This document shows, piece by piece, positions 57,705-64,000 of a stretch of 64,000 nucleotides of DNA. The DNA comes from Thermoplasmata archaeon (GTDB lineage Archaea > Thermoplasmatota > Thermoplasmata > Thermoplasmatales > Thermoplasmataceae): the NCBI GenBank assembly GCA_021797735.1, contig JAJZZE010000021.1:47069-111068 (forward strand), given 5' to 3'. The number at the start of each line of letters is the position of its first letter. Position 1 is the stretch's first letter. The notes beneath the pieces are model-generated. The model did not search any database. It saw nothing but the letters and a program-made list of their open reading frames with translations, and had not been told where the DNA came from. Both the position numbers and the translations under genes were made by a program.

Positions 57705-58385
57705 ATGGTTAATTATAATTTTTTAAAAAAATTACTTGTTGTCGGTGAAAAGAATTTATTATTACGGTTATCTGAATACCCCTTACTGGGGATAAACAGC
57801 AGCGATAATTTAATATTAATGCTTAAAAATTCACCGCTGGATGTGGAAAAATATAACGGGATTATCAGGGCTAATGAGAAAAAGGGGGATGAAATGGATA
57901 TAAACTTCAGGCACGAGGTTACAAGCGGGGCTATAAGTTCAAGCCTTATGGATAATATGTTGCTGTTAATTGAAAAATGTGATGATATTCTTGATAGATC
58001 ATATTATTCAAGCAGGGAAATAAACAGGTTTAATATAAATTATTCAAAAAACAAGGATGAACTGAACATAATAGATTATGCATATAACAAATTTATTGAA
58101 ATACTGGAAAATAATAAGAGGGCTTTAAATTTTGTACATAAAATACTGAACGAAACAGATTTATCAAGGATGAAGGTGGACCGTAAAAATATAGAAACAA
58201 TAGAGGAAACCGTTGATGAAATAAAGGATGGTGTAATAGATTATACGTATAAAAATTCAAACAAAATTTCATATTTGGTTTTTGAGCATTTAAATACACT
58301 GTCACATGCCCTGGATGATCTATTAGATGACTGTGAAGACATATCTGATTTAGTATTCACAATAATGTTATCGGTGACAAATTGA
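57705..58385 (+). CDS. DUF47 PhoU-like regulator
   Basis: 226 residues, all helical, with DUF47-type repeats (NINFRHEVTSGAISSSLMDNMLLLIEKCDDILDR near 66-100 and LVFEHLNTLSHALDDLLDDCEDISDLVF at the end). DUF47 proteins regulate PiT-type phosphate transporters. The gene's stop overlaps the transporter's TTG start, so they are translated together. Confidence 0.88.
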   Translation: MVNYNFLKKLLVVGEKNLLLRLSEYPLLGINSSDNLILMLKNSPLDVEKYNGIIRANEKKGDEMDINFRHEVTSGAISSSLMDNMLLLIEKCDDILDRSYYSSREINRFNINYSKNKDELNIIDYAYNKFIEILENNKRALNFVHKILNETDLSRMKVDRKNIETIEETVDEIKDGVIDYTYKNSNKISYLVFEHLNTLSHALDDLLDDCEDISDLVFTIMLSVTN

Positions 58386-59281
58386 TATTTTTTATAGCAT
58401 CCTTATTACTGACGTTTTTATTAACGGCATTTGTTTCCGGCAATAACCTATCTGCAGCTGTAGGTACCCTGATAGGTTCACGGATTGTTTCAAGGCATGC
58501 AGGAATAATAATAGGTTCATCTGGATTCCTTCTGGGGTTATTGCTTGAGGGTAGGTTTTTAAAGGGTGCAGCAATATCACTGGTACCGCATTCCTATTTT
58601 TATATATCATATGCCTTTTTTGCATCCTTTCTAATATTCTTCATTGCACAGCTAATAAGGTCTCCATTATCACTGACAATGGCACTGGCAGGAACTGCCA
58701 TAGGCATGGATTTAAGAATAGATTATTCAATAGACTATAAATTTGTTTTAATAATGGTATTATTCTGGATTATAGCCCCCATAATATCAATAATCGCAGC
58801 ATATATAATGGAGAGAACAGTTTTTCACAGGGATTATAAAAATGTATGGAGTGTTGCAAAATACTTAAAAATTTTAATTATAGCTTCCTCATTTTTAACG
58901 GCATTTACACTGGGTGCAAATACCTTAGGTTTCATAGCAAATGTGGAGGGTTTTAATATATATACAATTTTAGTAATGGCAGTTTCGATATTCGCCGGGT
59001 CGTTTTTCCTGAGCAGCGGTGTAATAAAGCGTGTTGGTGATGAAATGTACTCAATGAGATATTCAAATGCACTGATATCACTTATTGTTTCATCATTACT
59101 GGTTGAAATTGCAACGTTTTTTGCAGTACCATTATCAAATACGCAAACACTGACATCAAGTGTTTTCGGTGTGGGTATATCGTACAGATATAAGGCAATA
59201 TATATGAAACCATTCTTTATTATAATGGCTACATGGGTTTTATCCCCATTACTTGGCCTTATGCTGGGCTACCTTGTATAA
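58382..59281 (+). CDS. PiT-family inorganic phosphate transporter
   Basis: 299 residues, about ten helices in two repeats. The signatures FVSGNNLSAAVGTLIGSRIVS and FTLGANTLGF are the GxND-N-like repeats of PiT proteins, with the second in weaker form. Drives phosphate uptake with H+ or Na+. TTG start overlapping the DUF47 stop (TTGA). Confidence 0.88.
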   Translation: MIFFIASLLLTFLLTAFVSGNNLSAAVGTLIGSRIVSRHAGIIIGSSGFLLGLLLEGRFLKGAAISLVPHSYFYISYAFFASFLIFFIAQLIRSPLSLTMALAGTAIGMDLRIDYSIDYKFVLIMVLFWIIAPIISIIAAYIMERTVFHRDYKNVWSVAKYLKILIIASSFLTAFTLGANTLGFIANVEGFNIYTILVMAVSIFAGSFFLSSGVIKRVGDEMYSMRYSNALISLIVSSLLVEIATFFAVPLSNTQTLTSSVFGVGISYRYKAIYMKPFFIIMATWVLSPLLGLMLGYLV

Positions 59282-59293
59282 TTAAAATAAAAC

Positions 59294-60061
59294 TTATAAA
59301 CTGTGTGTTAGATTATCTATTCTGCCACCATCGGCAACGATAACCTGGCCGTTCATATATTTTGATCTTTCTGATGCAAGAAACATTGCAGCATCCGCTA
59401 TATATTCGGGTTTACCGAACATTTTTAATGTTGTTCTTGAGATAAAGGAATTTTCCAGATTTTTTATCTCATCTCCGGTTTTATTTCCTACGGTCATATC
59501 GGTTTCAATCCATCCGGGTGCTATGGCATTTACCCTTATGCCATCATCCATCAGGTCAAATGCCAGTCTCTTTGTTAACATTATTACACCTGCCTTTGTT
59601 ATTGAATAAAACGTTGTATTTTTTGCTGCTGTTCCGATGCCTGCATTTGATGCCATGTTTATTATTATGCCCCTGCTTTTCCTTAAATCATTCAGGCATT
59701 CCTTTACTGCAAATATCTGGCCAAGAATGTTAACATTAAACATCTGTTCCACCTTTTTATCATCAAATTCATCCCATGATAATAAATGCCACATACCCGC
59801 ATTATTTACAAGAATATCGATGGTACCGAGTTTTTTATGTATGTTATCTATCATATTTCTTACTTCATCATGATTTGAAATATCTGCTTTGAATATTTCA
59901 GATCCACTTAATTCACTTTTTAATTCCTCTGCAGCCTTTTCATTACTGTTATAGTTTATTGCTATTCTTGCACCTTCAGAATGGAACTTTTTTGCTATTG
60001 CCCTACCGAGACCCCTTGATCCACCTGTTATTAATACTATTTTATTATCCAGTTCTCCCAT
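59294..60061 (-). CDS. Short-chain dehydrogenase/reductase
   Basis: 255 residues. Cofactor motif TGGSRGLG (12-19), NNAG (86-89), catalytic S138, Y152 and K156 (YSITK), and IAPGWIETDM. Resembles 3-oxoacyl reductases and glucose 1-dehydrogenases. The substrate cannot be determined from sequence. Its C-terminal tail is longer than minimal SDRs by a few residues. Confidence 0.88.
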   Translation of the reverse strand: MGELDNKIVLITGGSRGLGRAIAKKFHSEGARIAINYNSNEKAAEELKSELSGSEIFKADISNHDEVRNMIDNIHKKLGTIDILVNNAGMWHLLSWDEFDDKKVEQMFNVNILGQIFAVKECLNDLRKSRGIIINMASNAGIGTAAKNTTFYSITKAGVIMLTKRLAFDLMDDGIRVNAIAPGWIETDMTVGNKTGDEIKNLENSFISRTTLKMFGKPEYIADAAMFLASERSKYMNGQVIVADGGRIDNLTHSL

Positions 60062-60150
60062 GATTTATAATATCTACCGGTTATAAATTATTTTTCATAT
60101 CCGCATTTAATTTAAAAGAGTTTAAATACAGTTTTTAAATTTATAACACA

Positions 60151-61122
60151 ATGATCAACAACTACAATACAATTTATAAGAAACAGCATTACGGTCTGGT
60201 TGGAAATCATTCGGCTGTTAAGGTATGCCACTGGACAAAAAGCCAGTTATTGGGCAAGGGAGCATGTTATAAAAATACATTTTATGGCATAAATTCACAT
60301 CAGTGTATACAGATGACTCCGGCATTAAACCAGTGTACAGAGAATTGCGATTTCTGCTGGAGATTCCAGGGTTTTGATTCAATGCATATAAATAATGAAG
60401 ACGATCCTGAATTTATTCTGGAAGAAAGCATAAAGCAGCATTTAAAGTTAATTTCCGGTTTTAAGGGGAATCCTGCTGTAAAGAAGGAGTTATTTGAGGA
60501 GGCCAGGCATCCAAGGCATATGGCGATATCGTTAACGGGCGAACCAACAGTGTACACCAGACTTGGTGAATTAATAGAGGCTGCGGCAAGAAAAGGTATA
60601 TCAACATTTGTTGTAACAAACGGAACACTGCCAATGGTTCTTGAAAGATTAGATCCACTGCCGACACAGTTATATGTTACTGTTGCTGGGCCAACAAAGG
60701 AAATATTCAATGATGTACTGCATCCTGCAACAGGCAATGCATGGGAAAATTTCAACAGAACCTTAGAACTGTTACCTTCACTGGATACAAGGAAGGTTAT
60801 AAGGCATACGCTAGTAAAGGATGTTAACATGCCATACTATGATGAATATGAGGAAATGGATAGAAAAGCGGATCCGGATTTCATAGAGTCAAAGGGATAT
60901 GTTCATGTTGGGCAATCCTCTGAAAGATTGCAGTATGAAAACATGCCATCACATGAAATGGTTATGGATTTTTCAAATGAACTTGCAAAAAGACTGGGGT
61001 ATACACCATATGCCGATAGATTTGAAAGCAGGGTTGCAATGATAGCTAAAGATCCGGATAATGCAAGGATAGATTTTGATCTGGAAATACAGAAAACACT
61101 TAATAAAGTAGATAAAAAATAA
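60151..61122 (+). CDS. taw1: tRNA 4-demethylwyosine synthase (radical SAM)
   Basis: 323 residues. Radical SAM cluster cysteines C62, C66 and C69 in QCTENCDFCW. Three more, C26, C39 and C52, match the second 4Fe-4S cluster of TYW1/Taw1. SLTGEPTVYTRL and VTNGTLP lie in the barrel. Condenses pyruvate with m1G37 in tRNA-Phe to give the tricyclic wyosine base. The gene is typical of archaea and eukaryotes and absent from bacteria. Confidence 0.96.
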   Translation: MINNYNTIYKKQHYGLVGNHSAVKVCHWTKSQLLGKGACYKNTFYGINSHQCIQMTPALNQCTENCDFCWRFQGFDSMHINNEDDPEFILEESIKQHLKLISGFKGNPAVKKELFEEARHPRHMAISLTGEPTVYTRLGELIEAAARKGISTFVVTNGTLPMVLERLDPLPTQLYVTVAGPTKEIFNDVLHPATGNAWENFNRTLELLPSLDTRKVIRHTLVKDVNMPYYDEYEEMDRKADPDFIESKGYVHVGQSSERLQYENMPSHEMVMDFSNELAKRLGYTPYADRFESRVAMIAKDPDNARIDFDLEIQKTLNKVDKK

Positions 61123-61129
61123 AAATTGA

Positions 61130-61321
61130 TTATTTTATATTTATTTTCTTTAAAGTTGTTTGTTTTCCTGTATTATTTGAACTTTTATTTGATAGGTACC
61201 TCTCACCAAATTTCAGTAATTCAAATCCTCCCCTAACAAACTTAATTGATTCACTCATTGCATAATCAAATACCCTGGGAACCTCTATATTTATCTGTAT
61301 TATCGTCTTTTTATCAGCCAT
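61130..61321 (-). CDS. Small protein downstream of the Get3/ArsA gene
   Basis: 63 codons, 9 nt after the Get3 stop and on the same strand. Begins MADKKTIIQINIEVPRVFDYAMSES, then an amphipathic helix (KFVRGGFELLKFGERYL) and a polar lysine-rich tail. No family recognised. Close spacing implies co-translation, so it may assist tail-anchored protein targeting. A link to Taw1, with which it converges, is also possible. Confidence 0.55.
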   Translation of the reverse strand: MADKKTIIQINIEVPRVFDYAMSESIKFVRGGFELLKFGERYLSNKSSNNTGKQTTLKKINIK

Positions 61322-61330
61322 ATATGGTAA

Positions 61331-62488
61331 TCAACTTAATGTTATATATAAGTAACCATTTTTAAATTCCGCATTTTCAGGTTGTAGATTTGCCATGGTT
61401 TCAGGTAAATACATTATTCTTTTCCAGTTCTCAACCTCCACCACTAACTCTCCACTCCGGTTATACAGGCGAAGATTTTTTTTATCCGCAAATGGGAGTT
61501 TTAATTTAACTATTGTTTTGCCGTTTTCCCTTGAAAATTCTACGGGTTTACCCCTGTAGAACACTGAATATGGATCATTTTTTTCATACATGGTTTCTGC
61601 AAATCTTAATAATTTCTCAGTTCCAAGCAGTTCATAGTCCTGTAAATAACTTTTAAATATTTTGACTTCAGGAAAAGCGGAGTTGATGTCATTTAATATT
61701 TTTTCCTGTGAATTTCTCCATCCCGTAAAGAAGTCACCGGTATTCTCTGGATATATCTTATTTGCTATTACAGCATCTATCGGGTAACCGTATAATAACA
61801 GGTATGTAAATGCCCTTTTTGTCTCATTATAGGACATCTGATCCACATTTGTCACCAGCCTTATTGATGTTATATCCGGATCCTGTAAAATTTCATGTAT
61901 ATTGCCCAGGTCATCATATAATGTTTCAGCGTTTTTGAATACCTTATCATTCGGCATTGGTATACCTGAAAATGTTTTCATTACAGGCCTTGCTATTTTT
62001 GCTGCTGTTCTGCTTATTGGAAATATCTTTACCATGTACCATCTCATAACCTCTGGGAAAGATAACAATCTCAAAGCCTCTCCGGTAGGAGCACTATCAA
62101 CAACTATTATATCATAGTCATTGTTTTTAACATAGTCATTTATATATAATAAATATGTAGCCTCTTCAAATCCCGGCAGTATTGCTATTTCATCTGCCGA
62201 TATTGGATCCAGGCCCTGGTACTGGAATAATGCGGTTAAATATTCCTTCAAATCATTCCAGTGTGTTTGAATTGCGTCATTTATATTTATCTCCTGTGCA
62301 TATAAATTATCTGAAATTTTTGTTGCCTCTGAACCTATATTTACATTTAGGGAATCGCTCAAACTATGTGCCGGATCTGTAGACATAACTATAGTTTTAT
62401 ATTTTTTTGACAGCATAACTGCAGTCGAAGCTGCAACACTTGTTTTACCAACTCCTCCCTTGCCCGTATACAGTAATACCCTTGACAT
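61331..62488 (-). CDS. Get3/ArsA-family ATPase with a C-terminal HSP20-like domain
   Basis: 385 residues. Deviant Walker A GKGGVGKT (9-16), switch I DPAHSLSDSL, switch II VVDSAPTGEALRLLSFPE. ILPGFEEATYLLYIND and FPEVMRWYMVKIFPISR cover the substrate-binding helices. The last 75 residues form a small beta-sandwich (KTIVKLKLPFADKKNLRLYNRSGELVVEV), the ArsA HSP20-like domain. Targets tail-anchored membrane proteins or takes part in metal export; only one ATPase half is present, so it should act as a homodimer. The 1-nt overlap with the prenyl synthase gene indicates co-transcription. Confidence 0.9.
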   Translation of the reverse strand: MSRVLLYTGKGGVGKTSVAASTAVMLSKKYKTIVMSTDPAHSLSDSLNVNIGSEATKISDNLYAQEININDAIQTHWNDLKEYLTALFQYQGLDPISADEIAILPGFEEATYLLYINDYVKNNDYDIIVVDSAPTGEALRLLSFPEVMRWYMVKIFPISRTAAKIARPVMKTFSGIPMPNDKVFKNAETLYDDLGNIHEILQDPDITSIRLVTNVDQMSYNETKRAFTYLLLYGYPIDAVIANKIYPENTGDFFTGWRNSQEKILNDINSAFPEVKIFKSYLQDYELLGTEKLLRFAETMYEKNDPYSVFYRGKPVEFSRENGKTIVKLKLPFADKKNLRLYNRSGELVVEVENWKRIMYLPETMANLQPENAEFKNGYLYITLS

Positions 62489-63480
62489 TATACAACACCT
62501 GACTCATTTATTCTATCTATTACTATCAATGCTAAATCCATCAATAGATCTATATCATCCGATCTCCCTATATTATTTAAATTTTCAACAGATTTCATAA
62601 TATAGTCCTTGGCTATTCTAAATGCGTAGTCTATGGAATCTGTCCTGACCAGTATGTCCTTAAATACCTTTTTATAATCATTACCACGGTATCCATTTTT
62701 TAATATTTTTATTAAGGTATCCCTATCCCCATCATTCGAATGCCCCAGTGCATATATTATTGGCAGTGTTATAACATCGTGGTTCAAATCTACCATTGTC
62801 GGTTTACCCATATCATTTTCGTTGCCCACAACGTCTAAAATATCATCGGTTATCTGGAATGCCATCCCCATATTGTATGCAAAACTGGTTAATTTTTCGG
62901 AAATATTTTTATCAACAGATGCGGCCATTGTTGCACCCATGGAGCATGCCGCAAAGAAATCTGCAGTTTTACTTTTTATTATATCCATATACGTTTCAAT
63001 ATCAAGATTTAAATTGCCTATGTTTACTGCCTCCAAAATCTGGCCTTCAGCCAATCTTGATGATGCATCAGCCATAACCTTTGATACATCTTTTCCGTAT
63101 CTTGATCCAAGTTCATATGCCTTTGCAAAGAGATAATCCCCAACAACAATTGCATTATTTATTCCATCCCTGGAACTTAATGTTTCTCTTCCCCTTCTAT
63201 ATGGTGAATTATCTATTATATCGTCATGGATTAAACTTGCTGTATGTATTAACTCATAACCTGCAGCAAGGTCAAGAATATTTTTATATGGTTTATCTGA
63301 TGATATTTCATATGATAAAATTGTTAATAATGGTCTAAATCTCTTACCACCTGCTTCAATTGTATATTTGGCCATCTCATATAAATAACCCTGGTCTGTT
63401 TTTATTGTTTCCAGGAGTCTTTCGTTAACTTCATTAATTTTGTCGCGTAAACCAGATGACCATTCATAAAAGCTTTTCAT
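62488..63480 (-). CDS. Geranylgeranyl/farnesyl diphosphate synthase
   Basis: 330 residues from the ATG at 63480. An ATG at 63516 is possible but gives an odd hydrophobic leader. First aspartate-rich motif HDDIIDNSPYRRG, second FQITDDILDVVG, and GGKRFRPLL at the start. TASLIHDD is the usual preceding context. Condenses isoprenyl units for archaeal ether lipids. The residue five before the first motif (Ala-Ser-Leu) suggests a long-chain product, but chain length is not certain. Confidence 0.93.
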   Translation of the reverse strand: MKSFYEWSSGLRDKINEVNERLLETIKTDQGYLYEMAKYTIEAGGKRFRPLLTILSYEISSDKPYKNILDLAAGYELIHTASLIHDDIIDNSPYRRGRETLSSRDGINNAIVVGDYLFAKAYELGSRYGKDVSKVMADASSRLAEGQILEAVNIGNLNLDIETYMDIIKSKTADFFAACSMGATMAASVDKNISEKLTSFAYNMGMAFQITDDILDVVGNENDMGKPTMVDLNHDVITLPIIYALGHSNDGDRDTLIKILKNGYRGNDYKKVFKDILVRTDSIDYAFRIAKDYIMKSVENLNNIGRSDDIDLLMDLALIVIDRINESGVV

Positions 63481-63546
63481 TGATACACCGAATAAATAAT
63501 GTATTAAAAATAACAATTTAAGGTTTGTTAAAATTTTTTTTAATTT

Positions 63547-63819
63547 TTATTTTGCAAGAACAATTTCTATGGATGAAACGTTAGATGTACCCTTTTCCCC
63601 CTCTAAAACTTCAGTATCGAGTTTTATGCTTTCGTATTTTATCGACTGAACAAACTTGTGTTTTGTTATCTCAGCAATATCAACAGCCTTGCTTATTGCC
63701 TTACCCCTGGCTTTTATGACAATACGGTTTGTTTCAGCATTATTAAACTGGGTCACTATAGCAAGCACATAGTTCATAGTTGGTTTCTTTCCCACAAAGA
63801 TTATGTTTTCTTCCGCCAT
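63547..63819 (-). CDS. albA: Chromatin protein Alba
   Basis: 90 residues. NIIFVGKKPTMNYVLAIVTQFN with K11-K12 (the DNA-contact lysine region), then RGKAISKAVDIAEITKHKF and the beta-hairpin up to SIEIVLAK. A DNA- and RNA-binding protein that dimerises. A TATA box should lie within about 40 nt upstream of 63819 (TTTAAATATATAATT at 63845-63860, read on the other strand). Confidence 0.93.
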   Translation of the reverse strand: MAEENIIFVGKKPTMNYVLAIVTQFNNAETNRIVIKARGKAISKAVDIAEITKHKFVQSIKYESIKLDTEVLEGEKGTSNVSSIEIVLAK

Positions 63820-63872
63820 GAAAATTACCTTATGTGGTTATTTATTTTAAATATATAATTATATCGCTAATG

Positions 63873-64000
63873 CCTATGGCGATCATCTGGTGTTATTTCT
63901 AGTATTTATATATAAATCATTATATTTTTATCATCTTTTCATCCTAATATGGTGTATCAGGTATGTTACCTGCAAGGAGCATTCTCTTTCCCATATCAAC
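63873..64000 (-). mobile_element. End of a mobile element with a partial gene running off the window
   Basis: CCTATGGCGATCATCTGGTG at 63873 matches the left terminus of the small element at 25844 at 19 of 20 bases. Inward from it, the minus strand ends a frame at a TAG (63944-63946), preceded by VDMGKRMLLAGNIPDTPY, running off at 64000. This may be the C-terminal end of the family's transposase or cargo gene. The window is too short to name it. Confidence 0.5.

Noticed and set aside
60300..60830. 176-codon frame on the minus strand
   Set aside because: Antisense to taw1, whose reading is certain.

Overview
The window looks like the chromosome of an AT-rich, wall-less thermoacidophilic archaeon of the order Thermoplasmatales (Ferroplasma, Acidiplasma or Picrophilus type). 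The archaeal assignment rests on proteasome beta subunit, aCPSF1/FttA, Alba, Trm1, Trm56, Taw1, an archaeal prenyl synthase, MptD, a Get3/ArsA ATPase, an ATP-dependent DNA ligase, a tRNA-Tyr with an intron, and TATA boxes about 25 nt upstream of many start codons (leaderless mRNAs). The order-level placement is inference from gene content and base composition.

Layout. (1) 1-1000: a deleted transposase remnant abuts a GNAT gene that has lost its 5' end. (2) 1033-9700: an amino-sugar island with nagA, a SIS-type glucosamine-6-phosphate deaminase, a 69-codon unknown, nagZ (GH3), an AmiE-like serine hydrolase, a MurNAc/GlcNAc-type kinase, namZ (DUF1343, GH171), a YdcF-like gene and murQ. This is the gene set of a bacterial MurNAc-peptide recycling operon. 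Together they predict a complete route from muropeptides to fructose-6-phosphate, D-lactate, acetate and peptides. (3) 10012-20904: a dipeptide/oligopeptide-type ABC transporter with one plain permease, one permease carrying a large extracytoplasmic insertion, a fused double ATPase, a small membrane protein, and a 1722-residue substrate-binding protein fused to a YVTN beta-propeller and Ig-like domains. (4) 20954-21190: a small inverted-repeat element with an 8-bp target duplication.

(5) 21246-25801: folate/pterin, tRNA modification and nucleotide-sugar genes. (6) 25802-27714: a second small insertion element, tRNA-Arg and an ArdC/ImmA-like metallopeptidase, probably the remains of an integrated element. 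(7) 27855-47291: housekeeping genes: a metal-transporter-like protein, SSB, DNA ligase, tRNA-Tyr, antiporter, proteasome, aCPSF1, transaldolase and split transketolase, gamma carbonic anhydrase, CobS, a Trm56-HD fusion and a fatty-acid activation/oxidation pair. (8) 47292-49386: a decay zone with gene fragments, a YwgA-like/PIN pair whose PIN gene is broken, tRNA-Met, tRNA-Asn and a transposase remnant. (9) 49387-63819: XPD-like helicase, nucleoside phosphorylase, MFS transporter, glycosyltransferase, RNase HII, radical SAM protein, phosphate uptake, SDR, Taw1, Get3, prenyl synthase and Alba. The right edge holds the end of another mobile element.

How the genes may work together. An organism without peptidoglycan appears able to consume fragments of bacterial cell walls. 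The adjacent transporter is an attractive importer, because the hydrolases carry no visible signal peptides and should act in the cytoplasm. The resulting fructose-6-phosphate could enter the non-oxidative pentose pathway encoded at 37.9-40.3 kb. All functions are read from motifs and context; no searches were run.
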